A stretch of 64,000 nt of DNA. Origin: Citrobacter sp. RHB25-C09. Lineage in GTDB: Bacteria > Pseudomonadota > Gammaproteobacteria > Enterobacterales > Enterobacteriaceae. Both the position numbers and the translations under genes were made by a program. Shown here piece after piece: positions 43,910 to 52,805 of the stretch (position 1 is the stretch's first letter; every line of letters starts with the position of its first letter). The stretch spans positions 248,001-312,000 of the forward strand of contig NZ_CP057483.1 of the NCBI RefSeq assembly GCF_013836145.1, given 5' to 3'. The notes below the pieces were generated by a model. The model did no database searches, had not been told where the DNA came from, and saw only the letters and a list, made by a program, of their open reading frames with translations.

Positions 43910-44293
43910 TTAATGCTTCTCCCAGCCGTTCTGCTGGGCGGTAAATCCTGACGCTTGCATAAAGGCTGCCATCACGCCGCGGTCTTCCACGCCGACATCC
44001 GCCATCCACCAGGAGGTCACGCTCGGGTTATCGCGAATCACCTCTTCCACAAGGTATTGCCCCACACCGCGACGACGGGTGATTTCCCGTATACGCAATG
44101 AATCCAGCGCCCCCTCGGTACCGCTCAGCGTGACACGAACCGCGCCAAGCAGACGCTCATTAAAACGCGCGGCATAAATCCGGTGCGTTTCATCTACGCT
44201 TAAAGAGGCTGCGGAATATTCCGGCCAGATTTTGCCCAGGTCAGTCAGATCCTGTTCGCTGAAATGTTCTAAACGAATGATGGTCAGCTTCAT
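43910..44293 (-). CDS. panM: PanD maturation factor PanM
   Basis: 127 aa from ATG 44293, E. coli length; the frame to 44308 is rejected. GNAT-fold protein with RRRGVGQYLVEEV as acetyl-CoA binding loop. PanM triggers self-cleavage of pro-PanD and so controls beta-alanine and coenzyme A synthesis. Inverted between livJ and livK, as in E. coli. Confidence 0.95.
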   Translation of the reverse strand: MKLTIIRLEHFSEQDLTDLGKIWPEYSAASLSVDETHRIYAARFNERLLGAVRVTLSGTEGALDSLRIREITRRRGVGQYLVEEVIRDNPSVTSWWMADVGVEDRGVMAAFMQASGFTAQQNGWEKH

Positions 44294-44715
44294 CGACAGC
44301 GTGTCCAAATCATAAAAGAGGGTGTCAGTGTACCGAAATATGTCACCCGGACGCTTTCTCTTTTTTCGCGTGTTTAACAGTTGATTAAGTTTTTGGCGGT
44401 CTGAACATTAGTTTTAAACAGTAAAGAATGAAAAACAGGCAGAATAATTCCCTGGAAGGTAGTGATTTATTCGGCTCATTGTCTCGTTATTTTATGCTGA
44501 CAGATGCGCTTTTTTTTGTTTATCTATGGTGAAAAGCAGAATATTATCTGTTCTTAATCGACTGAAAAATAGGGGTTTTGCGCTGTATTTGACTAAAATA
44601 CTTCGCTAAACCATTAATCAGACTGATAAAAGTAGCGCAGAACAAAAAAAGCACAGCCTGCTTTTAACGATAAAAATACAACACAGAAACAACGTCACGA
44701 ATGGGGATTCAGTAA
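44294..44715 (+). promoter_or_regulatory. Long livK 5' region
   Basis: 422 bp, very AT-rich, with no open frame I can support. It must hold the divergent panM and livK promoters. E. coli livK is preceded by a leader with Lrp and attenuation control; no clean attenuator stem could be picked out by eye here. Confidence 0.4.
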
Positions 44716-45825
44716 ATGAAACGGAATGCAAAAACAGTAATCGCAGGGATGATTGCGCTGGCGATGTCACAGTCGGCAATAGCCGACGATATTAAAGTCG
44801 CCGTCGTAGGGGCGATGTCCGGCCCGGTCGCGCAGTGGGGCGACATGGAGTTTAACGGTGCCCGACAGGCCATTAAAGACATCAATGCCAAAGGCGGCAT
44901 CAAGGGTGACAAACTGGTCGCCGTTGAATATGACGACGCCTGCGACCCGAAACAGGCTGTCGCCGTGGCGAACAAAATCGTCAATGAAGGTATCCGGTAC
45001 GTTATTGGTCACCTTTGCTCTTCTTCCACACAGCCTGCGTCTGATATCTACGAAGATGAAGGCATACTGATGATTTCCCCTGGTGCGACCAATCCGGAGC
45101 TGACCCAACGCGGTTACGCCCACATCATGCGCACGGCCGGGCTGGACTCTTCTCAGGGGCCAACCGCAGCCAAATACATTCTCGATAAAGTAAAACCGCA
45201 GCGCATTGCGATCATTCACGACAAACAGCAGTACGGTGAAGGTCTGGCGCGCTCCGTACAGGACGCGCTGAAAGCCGCGAAAGCCAACGTTGTTTTCTTT
45301 GATGGCATCACCGCCGGTGAAAAAGATTTCTCCGCGCTGATCGCCCGCCTGAAAAAAGAGAATATCGATTTCGTTTACTACGGCGGTTACTACCCGGAAA
45401 TGGGGCAAATGCTGCGCCAGGCGCGTTCTGTCGGACTGAAAACGCAGTTTATGGGCCCAGAAGGCGTGGGCAATGCGTCGCTGTCTAATATTGCGGGTGA
45501 GGCTGCTGAGGGGATGCTGGTCACCATGCCAAAACGCTATGACCAGGAGCCAGCTAACAAAGCGATTGTTGATGCGCTGAAAGCAGACAAAAAAGACCCT
45601 TCCGGGCCTTACGTGTGGATCACTTACGCCGCCGTACAGTCACTGGCAACGGCAATGGACCGTTCCGGTAGCGCCGAGCCGCTGGATCTGGTGAAAGATT
45701 TAAAAGCAAACGGTGCTGACACCGTGATTGGGCCGCTGAAATGGGATGAAAAAGGCGATCTGAAGGGATTTGAGTTTGGTGTCTTTCAGTGGCACGCCGA
45801 TGGGTCGTCCTCGGTAGCCAAATAA
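44716..45825 (+). CDS. livK: Leucine-specific binding protein LivK
   Basis: 369 aa, same as E. coli. Signal peptide ends AIA-DD near residue 23. Nearly colinear with LivJ (42649-43749): DIKVAVVGAMSGPVAQWGDMEF, the same GHLCSSSTQPASDIYEDEG segment and disulfide Cys pair. An old tandem duplication that gives a leucine-selective receptor for the shared LivHMGF channel. livH follows after 47 bp. Confidence 0.97.
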   Translation: MKRNAKTVIAGMIALAMSQSAIADDIKVAVVGAMSGPVAQWGDMEFNGARQAIKDINAKGGIKGDKLVAVEYDDACDPKQAVAVANKIVNEGIRYVIGHLCSSSTQPASDIYEDEGILMISPGATNPELTQRGYAHIMRTAGLDSSQGPTAAKYILDKVKPQRIAIIHDKQQYGEGLARSVQDALKAAKANVVFFDGITAGEKDFSALIARLKKENIDFVYYGGYYPEMGQMLRQARSVGLKTQFMGPEGVGNASLSNIAGEAAEGMLVTMPKRYDQEPANKAIVDALKADKKDPSGPYVWITYAAVQSLATAMDRSGSAEPLDLVKDLKANGADTVIGPLKWDEKGDLKGFEFGVFQWHADGSSSVAK

Positions 45826-45872
45826 TTATCCCACCGCCCGGCACAGTCGGGCGGGTAGAAAAAGGTAGTCTT

Positions 45873-46799
45873 ATGTCCGAGCAGTTTCTCTATTTCTTGC
45901 AGCAGATGTTTAACGGCGTCACGCTGGGAAGCACCTATGCGCTGATCGCCATCGGTTACACCATGGTTTACGGCATCATCGGCATGATTAACTTCGCCCA
46001 CGGCGAGGTGTATATGATCAGCAGCTATGTCTCGTTCATGATCATCGCTGCGCTGATGATGATGGGTATTGATACCAGCTGGCTGCTGGTCGCCGCCGGC
46101 TTCGTCGGGGCAATTATCATTGCCAGTGCCTACGGCTGGAGCATTGAACGGGTGGCTTATCGCCCGGTGCGAAGTTCTAAGCGTCTGATCGCGCTCATTT
46201 CTGCGATTGGGATGTCTATCTTCCTGCAAAACTACGTCAGTCTGACCGAAGGTTCGCGCGATGTCGCATTGCCGAGTCTGTTTAACGGTCAGTGGGTGGT
46301 GGGCAGCAGTGAGAGCTTCTCGGCGTCAATCACTACCATGCAGTTGGTTATCTGGATTGTGACCTTTCTGGCGATGCTCGCGCTGACCATTTTCATTCGC
46401 TACTCCCGCATGGGACGTGCCTGCCGCGCCTGCGCGGAAGATTTGAAAATGGCGAGTCTGCTGGGCATTAATACCGACCGTGTCATTGCCCTGACTTTTG
46501 TGATCGGCGCGGCGATGGCGGCGGTGGCGGGCGTTCTGCTTGGTCAGTTCTATGGCGTCATTAACCCGTATATCGGCTTTATGGCCGGGATGAAGGCGTT
46601 TACTGCTGCGGTTCTCGGCGGTATCGGTAGTATTCCTGGCGCGATGATCGGCGGGCTGATTTTAGGCGTCGCTGAAGCACTCTCCTCTGCGTACCTCAGT
46701 ACTGAATATAAAGATGTGGTGTCGTTCGCGCTGCTGATTCTGGTACTGCTGGTCATGCCGACCGGGATCCTGGGCCGTCCGGAGGTAGAGAAAGTATGA
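45873..46799 (+). CDS. livH: Branched-chain amino acid ABC permease LivH
   Basis: 308 aa from ATG 45873, the E. coli length; the frame to 45789 runs back into the livK tail. About eight membrane helices, GYTMVYGIIGMINFAHGEVYM near the N-terminus and the permease motif AAVLGGIGSIPGAMIGG near residue 250. Pairs with LivM. The end overlaps livM by four bases. Confidence 0.96.
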   Translation: MSEQFLYFLQQMFNGVTLGSTYALIAIGYTMVYGIIGMINFAHGEVYMISSYVSFMIIAALMMMGIDTSWLLVAAGFVGAIIIASAYGWSIERVAYRPVRSSKRLIALISAIGMSIFLQNYVSLTEGSRDVALPSLFNGQWVVGSSESFSASITTMQLVIWIVTFLAMLALTIFIRYSRMGRACRACAEDLKMASLLGINTDRVIALTFVIGAAMAAVAGVLLGQFYGVINPYIGFMAGMKAFTAAVLGGIGSIPGAMIGGLILGVAEALSSAYLSTEYKDVVSFALLILVLLVMPTGILGRPEVEKV

Positions 46800-48073
46800 A
46801 ACCGATGCATTTTGCGATGGCATTGCTCTCTGCGGCGATGTTCTTCATCCTCGCGGGCGTCTTTATGGGCGTTCAGTTGCAGTTGGATGGCACCAAACTG
46901 GTGGTGGACACCGCAACCGACATCCGCTGGCAGTGGGTGTTTATTGGCACCGCGGTGGTCTTTTTCTTCCAGTTGCTGCGGCCGCTCTTCCAGAAAAGCC
47001 TGAAGAACGTCTCTGGCCCGAAGTTCATTCTGCCCGCCATTGACGGCTCTACCGTCAAACAGAAACTGTTCCTGGTCGCCCTGCTGGTGATTGCAGTGGC
47101 GTGGCCGTTTATGGTGTCACGTGGGACGGTAGATATCGCAACCCTGACCATGATTTATATTATCCTCGGTCTGGGGTTGAACGTGGTAGTCGGGCTGTCT
47201 GGCCTGCTGGTGCTGGGCTATGGCGGCTTTTATGCCATCGGCGCCTATACCTTCGCATTGCTGAACCACTATTACGGTCTGGGCTTCTGGACCTGCCTGC
47301 CGCTGGCGGGGTTGGTGGCGGCTGGGGCGGGTTTCCTGCTCGGTTTCCCGGTACTGCGTCTTCGCGGTGACTATCTGGCAATTGTGACTTTAGGCTTTGG
47401 CGAAATCGTCCGTATCCTGTTGCTCAATAATACTGAAGTAACCGGTGGGCCGAACGGCATTAGCCAGATCCCGAAACCGACGCTGTTTGGCCTCGAATTC
47501 AGCCGTACTGCGCGTGAAGGCGGCTGGGATACCTTCAGCAATTTCTTCGGCATGAAGTATGACCCGTCCGACCGCGTGATCTTCCTTTACCTGGTGGCCC
47601 TGCTGCTGGTGGTACTGAGCCTGTTTGTAATTAACCGTCTGCTGCGTATGCCGTTAGGCCGTGCGTGGGAAGCGCTGCGTGAAGATGAGATCGCCTGTCG
47701 CTCATTAGGTTTAAGCCCAACGCGCATCAAGCTGACCGCTTTTACCATCAGCGCCGCGTTTGCGGGTTTCGCCGGAACGCTGTTCGCCGCGCGTCAGGGC
47801 TTTGTCAGCCCCGAGTCGTTCACCTTTGCGGAGTCGGCATTTGTGCTGGCGATTGTCGTGCTTGGCGGGATGGGCTCGCAGTTTGCGGTGATCCTGGCAG
47901 CCATTCTGCTGGTGGTATCGCGCGAGCTGATGCGTGACTTCAATGAATACAGCATGCTGATGCTGGGTGGTTTGATGGTACTGATGATGATCTGGCGTCC
48001 GCAGGGCTTACTGCCGATGACCCGTCCACAGTTGAAGCTGAAAAACGGGGAAGCGAAAGGAGAGCAGGCATGA
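46796..48073 (+). CDS. livM: Branched-chain amino acid ABC permease LivM
   Basis: 425 aa. Extra N-terminal membrane segments (residues 5-25, 44-64), then the core permease with GLSGLLVLGYGGFYAIGAY and VVLGGMGSQFAVILAAILL. Length as E. coli. Coupled by ATGA to livH and livG. Confidence 0.96.
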   Translation: MKPMHFAMALLSAAMFFILAGVFMGVQLQLDGTKLVVDTATDIRWQWVFIGTAVVFFFQLLRPLFQKSLKNVSGPKFILPAIDGSTVKQKLFLVALLVIAVAWPFMVSRGTVDIATLTMIYIILGLGLNVVVGLSGLLVLGYGGFYAIGAYTFALLNHYYGLGFWTCLPLAGLVAAGAGFLLGFPVLRLRGDYLAIVTLGFGEIVRILLLNNTEVTGGPNGISQIPKPTLFGLEFSRTAREGGWDTFSNFFGMKYDPSDRVIFLYLVALLLVVLSLFVINRLLRMPLGRAWEALREDEIACRSLGLSPTRIKLTAFTISAAFAGFAGTLFAARQGFVSPESFTFAESAFVLAIVVLGGMGSQFAVILAAILLVVSRELMRDFNEYSMLMLGGLMVLMMIWRPQGLLPMTRPQLKLKNGEAKGEQA

Positions 48074-48837
48074 GTCAGCCATTATTGTCGGTAAACGGCC
48101 TGATGATGCGCTTCGGCGGTCTGCTGGCGGTGAACAACGTTGAACTGGAACTGCATCCGCAGGAGATTGTCTCGCTGATAGGGCCGAACGGCGCCGGGAA
48201 AACCACCGTTTTTAACTGCCTGACCGGGTTTTATAAGCCAACGGGCGGCAGCATTAAACTGCGTGACCAGCATCTTGAAGGATTGCCGGGTCAGCAGATT
48301 GCCCGTATGGGCGTGGTGCGAACCTTCCAGCACGTGCGTCTGTTCCGTGAAATGACGGTGATTGAAAACCTGCTGGTAGCGCAGCATCAACAGCTGAAAA
48401 CGGGCGTGTTCTCTGGTTTGTTGAAAACTCCGGCGTTTCGTCGGGCACAGAGTGAAGCGCTTGATCGCGCAGCGACCTGGCTTGAGCGTATCGGCCTGCT
48501 GGAGCATGCGAACCGTCAGGCCAGTAACCTCGCCTATGGCGACCAGCGTCGTCTGGAGATCGCCCGCTGCATGGTGACCCAGCCGGAAATCCTGATGCTT
48601 GATGAACCGGCGGCAGGCCTTAACCCGAAAGAAACGAAAGAGTTGGATGAGCTGATTGCCGAACTGCGCAATCATCACAACACCACTATTCTGTTGATTG
48701 AGCACGATATGAAGCTGGTGATGGGTATTTCTGACCGTATTTACGTGGTGAACCAGGGCACGCCGCTAGCGAACGGGACGCCGGAACAGATTCGTAATAA
48801 CCCGGACGTGATCCGCGCCTATTTAGGTGAAGCATAA
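48070..48837 (+). CDS. livG: Branched-chain amino acid ABC ATPase LivG
   Basis: 255 aa. Walker A GPNGAGKTT near residue 38, degenerate signature NLAYGDQRRLE, Walker B LMLDEPAAGLNPKE, H-loop IEHDM. The LivG-type C-terminus ends VIRAYLGEA. Translationally coupled to livM. Confidence 0.96.
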   Translation: MSQPLLSVNGLMMRFGGLLAVNNVELELHPQEIVSLIGPNGAGKTTVFNCLTGFYKPTGGSIKLRDQHLEGLPGQQIARMGVVRTFQHVRLFREMTVIENLLVAQHQQLKTGVFSGLLKTPAFRRAQSEALDRAATWLERIGLLEHANRQASNLAYGDQRRLEIARCMVTQPEILMLDEPAAGLNPKETKELDELIAELRNHHNTTILLIEHDMKLVMGISDRIYVVNQGTPLANGTPEQIRNNPDVIRAYLGEA

Positions 48838-48854
48838 TGGTGGTGGAGCCTAAA

Positions 48855-49568
48855 ATGGAAAAAGTCATGTTGTCCTTTGACAAAGTCAGTGCCCACTACG
48901 GCAAAATCCAGGCGCTGCACGAGGTGAGTCTGCATATTAATCAGGGGGAAATTGTGACCCTGATTGGCGCGAACGGCGCGGGGAAAACCACTCTCCTCGG
49001 CACGCTGTGCGGCGACCCCCGCGCGTCCAGCGGTCGGGTTGTGTTTGATGATAAAGACATTACCGACTGGCAGACGGCGAAGATTATGCGTGAAGCGGTG
49101 GCGATTGTTCCGGAAGGGCGTCGCGTATTTTCCCGCATGACGGTGGAAGAGAACCTGGCGATGGGCGGTTTTTTTGCCGAACGCGACCAGTTTCAGGAAC
49201 GGATCAAGTGGGTTTATGAGCTGTTCCCGCGTCTGCTTGAGCGGCGTATTCAGCGTGCGGGCACAATGTCTGGCGGCGAACAGCAAATGCTGGCCATCGG
49301 TCGTGCGCTGATGAGCCAGCCGCGTTTGTTGCTGCTTGATGAGCCGTCGCTGGGTCTGGCGCCGATCATTATCCAGCAGATCTTCGACACCATCGAACAA
49401 CTCCGCGAACAGGGGATGACCATCTTCCTCGTTGAGCAGAACGCTAACCAGGCGCTGAAGCTCGCCGACCGTGGCTACGTGCTGGAAAACGGTCATGTGG
49501 TCCTTTCCGATACGGGGGAAGCGCTACTCGCTAACGAAGCAGTGCGCAGCGCATATCTGGGCGGCTGA
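48855..49568 (+). CDS. livF: Branched-chain amino acid ABC ATPase LivF
   Basis: 237 aa from ATG 48855, the E. coli length. An ATG at 48837, overlapping the livG stop (TAATGG), would add six residues and cannot be fully excluded. Walker A GANGAGKTT, signature MSGGEQQML, Walker B LLLDEPSLGLAP. Last gene of livKHMGF; a BIME follows. Confidence 0.95.
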   Translation: MEKVMLSFDKVSAHYGKIQALHEVSLHINQGEIVTLIGANGAGKTTLLGTLCGDPRASSGRVVFDDKDITDWQTAKIMREAVAIVPEGRRVFSRMTVEENLAMGGFFAERDQFQERIKWVYELFPRLLERRIQRAGTMSGGEQQMLAIGRALMSQPRLLLLDEPSLGLAPIIIQQIFDTIEQLREQGMTIFLVEQNANQALKLADRGYVLENGHVVLSDTGEALLANEAVRSAYLGG

Positions 49569-49579
49569 GCCGTTTTTAT

Positions 49580-49650
49580 CGCCCGGTGGCGCCTTCGCTT
49601 ACCGGGTCTACGGGATTTTGTAGCCGGATGAGGTGACGCCTCCACCCAGT
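49580..49650. repeat. Degenerate BIME after livF
   Basis: GCCCGGTGGCGCCTTCGCTTACCGGGTC followed by a decayed inverse unit TAGCCGGATGAGGTGACGCC, ending in a T-rich tract at 49651-49662. Confidence 0.7.
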
Positions 49651-49662
49651 TTTTTTGTTTTT

Positions 49663-49693
49663 TGTACGCTATAGTTGTACAATTAATTTGTAC
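49663..49693 (+). promoter_or_regulatory. Triple TGTAC operator of phd-doc
   Basis: TGTAC recurs at 49663, 49676 and 49689, exactly 13 bp apart, in the 60 bp before phd. Evenly spaced half-sites suit cooperative binding of Phd or Phd-Doc, the known mode of conditional autoregulation in this family. The promoter -10 should lie among them. Confidence 0.55.
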
Positions 49694-49708
49694 TTTACAG
49701 GGGGGGTT

Positions 49709-49930
49709 ATGCGTACAATGAACTATAGTGAAGCCCGGCAAAATCTCGCTTCAGCGCTGGAGTCTGCGTCGACAGGGACGCCAGTTACCATCACGCGTAG
49801 AGGGCATAAGTCGGCAGTCATCATTAGCGCCGAAGAGTTTGAGCGCTATCAGGCTGCGAAACTGGATGCTGAGTTTGATGCCATCATGGGAATTCATGGC
49901 AGCGAAATAAGGGAACTGGCTGATAAATGA
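49709..49930 (+). CDS. phd: Antitoxin of the Phd/YefM family
   Basis: 73 aa from ATG 49709 behind a G-rich ribosome site (GGGGGG); the frame back to 49655 crosses the operator. YefM/Phd fold: MNYSEARQNLASALESA, then VTITRRGHKSAVIISAEEFERY. The C-terminal tail (after residue 50) should wrap and inhibit Doc. The end overlaps doc by four bases. Confidence 0.9.
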   Translation: MRTMNYSEARQNLASALESASTGTPVTITRRGHKSAVIISAEEFERYQAAKLDAEFDAIMGIHGSEIRELADK

Positions 49931-50295
49931 CTCTGCAATTTATCTCAGCTGAAGAGATCGTTCGGTTTCATGACAAACTGCTGAGCGTCACACCCGGCGT
50001 ACCGGGAATGCCGGATCCCGGACGGGCGGAAGCCCTTTTGTATCGAGTGTTGAATAAATATGAATACGAAGGCATCGCCGATGTCTGGATCCTTGCGGCG
50101 ATGCATTTGTTAGCTATTTCTCGCGGTCATATCTTCAATGATGGTAATAAACGCACGGCACTCTTCATCACGCTGCTCTTTCTCAAACGTAACGGGATAT
50201 CGCTGAAAGCTAATCCAGATTTTGTCGAGATGACGGTTGAGGCCGCTGCAGGTCGTTTGTCGCTAGAAGAAATTGTTCAGCGCTTGCGTAGTTAA
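49927..50295 (+). CDS. doc: Fic-fold toxin Doc
   Basis: 122 aa. The Fic/Doc active motif HIFNDGNKRTA is at residues 66-76 with its catalytic His; Doc of phage P1 phosphorylates EF-Tu and halts translation. The upstream partner and ATGA overlap complete a type II toxin-antitoxin pair. Salmonella carries a similar chromosomal pair, so it may be vertically kept in some relatives; K-12 has none between livF and ugpB. Confidence 0.93.
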   Translation: MTLQFISAEEIVRFHDKLLSVTPGVPGMPDPGRAEALLYRVLNKYEYEGIADVWILAAMHLLAISRGHIFNDGNKRTALFITLLFLKRNGISLKANPDFVEMTVEAAAGRLSLEEIVQRLRS

Positions 50296-50302
50296 CGTCA
50301 TA

Positions 50303-50335
50303 CCTGGTGGCTCAACGCTTATCGGGCGTACATCA
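50303..50335. repeat. Degenerate REP after doc
   Basis: CCTGGTGGCTCAACGCTTATCGGGCGTAC is a decayed REP unit between doc and ugpB. Confidence 0.5.
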
Positions 50336-50381
50336 TTCCTTCATCCAGCCATCATCTTTCCAACATACCCCTGACGCCTGC

Positions 50382-50421
50382 TTGTCATTTTTTGGTAAAC
50401 AAACAGTTATTTTTCTGTCAT
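50382..50421 (+). promoter_or_regulatory. Tandem Pho boxes of ugpB
   Basis: Four heptamers at 11-bp steps with four-base spacers: TTGTCAT (50382), TGGTAAA (50393), CAGTTAT (50404), CTGTCAT (50415). The outer two match the PhoB repeat best. This is the layout expected for phosphate-starvation control of ugp. Confidence 0.8.
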
Positions 50422-50494
50422 TCGACCATGTCATGTTAACTCGCGAGCATAAAACGCGTGATATCGCGCATCCGGCACAATAAGAGAGATGACA

Positions 50495-51811
50495 ATGACA
50501 TCGTTACGACACTCAGCTTTGGGTCTGGCAATCGGTCTGGCTTTTGCGACGAACGCAATGGCTGTCACTACCATTCCATTCTGGCATTCCATGGAAGGGG
50601 AGTTGGGGAAAGAGGTCGATTCCCTGGCGCAACGTTTCAACGATACCCACCCGGATTACAAAATTGTGCCGGTGTACAAAGGCAACTACGAACAGAGTCT
50701 GAGCGCGGGCATTGCTGCCTTCCGTACCGGTAACGCGCCAGCATTGTTACAGGTTTATGAGGTCGGCACTGCGACCATGATGGCTTCAAAAGCCATCAAA
50801 CCGGTCTATGAAGTGTTTAAAGAAGCAGACATCAACTTCGACGAATCGCAGTTTGTGCCGACCGTTTCCGGTTACTACACCGATTCCAAAACAGGCCATC
50901 TGCTGTCTCAGCCGTTTAATAGCTCTACTCCCGTGTTGTACTACAACAAAGACGCCTTCAAAAAAGCGGGTTTAGACCCGGAGCAGCCGCCGAAAACCTG
51001 GCAGGATCTGGCGGAGTATACCGCGAAGCTGAAAGCGGCAGGGATGAAGTGCGGATACGCCAGCGGCTGGCAGGGGTGGATCCAGCTTGAGAACTTCAGC
51101 GCCTGGCATGGCCTGCCGGTGGCGAGCAAAAACAACGGCTTCGACGGTACCGACGCGGTACTGGAGTTCAATAAGCCTGAGCAGGTGAAACACATCGCGA
51201 TGCTGGAAGAACTGAATAAGAAGGGCGACTTCAGCTACTTCGGGCGTAAAGACGAATCCACCGAGAAGTTCTACAACGGTGACTGTGCCATTACCACCGC
51301 CTCATCCGGTTCTCTGGCCGATATCCGTCACTACGCCAAATTCAATTACGGCGTTGGCATGATGCCTTACGATGCCGATGCAAAAGGCGCGCCGCAGAAC
51401 GCCATCATTGGCGGGGCGAGCCTGTGGGTAATGCAGGGCAAAGACAAGGACACTTACAAAGGCGTAGCCGAATTCCTCGACTTCCTGGCGAAGCCTGAAA
51501 ATGCCGCCGAGTGGCACCAGAAGACCGGCTACCTGCCGATCACCAAAGCCGCGTACGACCTGACCCGTGAGCAGGGCTTCTATGAGAAGAACCCGGGGGC
51601 GGACATCGCCACCCGTCAGATGCTGAACAAACCGCCGTTGCCATTCACCAAAGGTCTGCGCTTGGGCAACATGCCGCAGATCCGCACCATCGTGGATGAA
51701 GAGCTGGAAAGCGTGTGGACCGGGAAGAAAACCCCGCAGCAGGCTTTAGACACGGCAACCGAGCGGGGTAATCAGTTACTGCGCCGCTTTGAGCAGTCGA
51801 CCAAATCGTAA
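50495..51811 (+). CDS. ugpB: sn-Glycerol-3-phosphate-binding protein UgpB
   Basis: 438 aa from ATG 50495 (E. coli length); ATG 50489 is two codons earlier. Signal peptide cleaved after AMA near residue 22. Family-1 binding protein, with FWHSMEGELGKEVDSLA at the mature start and GDCAITTASSGSLAD. Captures glycerol-3-phosphate and glycerophosphodiesters in the periplasm. A BIME separates it from ugpA. Confidence 0.97.
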   Translation: MTSLRHSALGLAIGLAFATNAMAVTTIPFWHSMEGELGKEVDSLAQRFNDTHPDYKIVPVYKGNYEQSLSAGIAAFRTGNAPALLQVYEVGTATMMASKAIKPVYEVFKEADINFDESQFVPTVSGYYTDSKTGHLLSQPFNSSTPVLYYNKDAFKKAGLDPEQPPKTWQDLAEYTAKLKAAGMKCGYASGWQGWIQLENFSAWHGLPVASKNNGFDGTDAVLEFNKPEQVKHIAMLEELNKKGDFSYFGRKDESTEKFYNGDCAITTASSGSLADIRHYAKFNYGVGMMPYDADAKGAPQNAIIGGASLWVMQGKDKDTYKGVAEFLDFLAKPENAAEWHQKTGYLPITKAAYDLTREQGFYEKNPGADIATRQMLNKPPLPFTKGLRLGNMPQIRTIVDEELESVWTGKKTPQQALDTATERGNQLLRRFEQSTKS

Positions 51812-51820
51812 TCGCTGAAA

Positions 51821-51897
51821 CGCCCGGTGGCGCTGCGCTTACCGGGCCTACGATGTGTCCCATGTAGGCCGGGTAAGGCGTAGCCGCCACCCGGCAC
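51821..51897. repeat. BIME between ugpB and ugpA
   Basis: CGCCCGGTGGCGCTGCGCTTACCGGGCC and GTAGGCCGGGTAAGGCGTAGCCGCCACCCGGC face each other inside the operon. Such elements stabilise upstream mRNA and can lower downstream expression, fitting a need for more UgpB than permease. Confidence 0.9.
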
Positions 51898-51917
51898 TGT
51901 TCAGGAACCAAACTTCA

Positions 51918-52805
51918 ATGTCATCTTCCCGTCCGGTGTTCCGTTCGCGCTGGCTGCCGTACCTGCTGGTCGCGCCGCAGCTGGTCATCACCGTTATCTT
52001 TTTCATTTGGCCTGCGGGCGAAGCGCTGTGGTATTCCCTGCAAAGCGTCGATCCGTTTGGGCTTTCCAGCCGGTTTGTCGACCTGGAAAACTTCACTGCG
52101 CTGTTTCATGACAGCTACTACCTGGATTCATTCTGGACGACGATCAAATTCAGCACCCTGGTGACCGTCAGTGGCCTTTTGGCCTCGCTGCTTTTTGCCG
52201 CACTGGTGGACTACGTGGTGCGCGGCTCACGTCTGTATCAAACGTTGATGCTGCTGCCCTACGCCGTGGCACCCGCCGTCGCCGCCGTACTGTGGATCTT
52301 CCTGTTTAACCCAGGGCGTGGGTTGATTACCCACTACCTGGGGGAATTGGGCGTTGAGTGGAACCACGCGCAGAACAGCGGTCAGGCGATGTTCCTGGTG
52401 GTTTTCGCCTCCGTCTGGAAGCAGATTAGTTACAACTTCCTGTTCTTTTTTGCCGCATTGCAGTCTATTCCCCGTTCGCTGGTGGAAGCCGCCGCCATTG
52501 ATGGTGCAGGGCCCATTCGTCGTTTCTTCAGGCTGGCACTGCCGCTGATCGCCCCGGTGAGTTTCTTTCTGCTGGTGGTTAACCTCGTGTACGCCTTCTT
52601 CGACACCTTCCCGGTGATCGACGCGGCGACCGCAGGCGGCCCGGTGCAGGCGACCACGACGCTGATTTACAAGATCTACCGCGAAGGTTTCGCCGGTCTT
52701 GATCTCTCCGCCTCTGCCGCGCAGTCCGTGGTGCTGATGTTCCTCGTCATCATCCTCACGGTGGTGCAGTTCCGCTATGTCGAAAGTAAGGTGCGCTACC
52801 AATGA
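51918..52805 (+). CDS. ugpA: Glycerol-3-phosphate ABC permease UgpA
   Basis: 295 aa from ATG 51918 (E. coli length); the earlier ATG at 51855 reads through the BIME. Six membrane helices, with the EAA loop EAAAIDGAGPIRRFFRLALPLI near residue 195. Ends ATGA into ugpE. Confidence 0.96.
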   Translation: MSSSRPVFRSRWLPYLLVAPQLVITVIFFIWPAGEALWYSLQSVDPFGLSSRFVDLENFTALFHDSYYLDSFWTTIKFSTLVTVSGLLASLLFAALVDYVVRGSRLYQTLMLLPYAVAPAVAAVLWIFLFNPGRGLITHYLGELGVEWNHAQNSGQAMFLVVFASVWKQISYNFLFFFAALQSIPRSLVEAAAIDGAGPIRRFFRLALPLIAPVSFFLLVVNLVYAFFDTFPVIDAATAGGPVQATTTLIYKIYREGFAGLDLSASAAQSVVLMFLVIILTVVQFRYVESKVRYQ

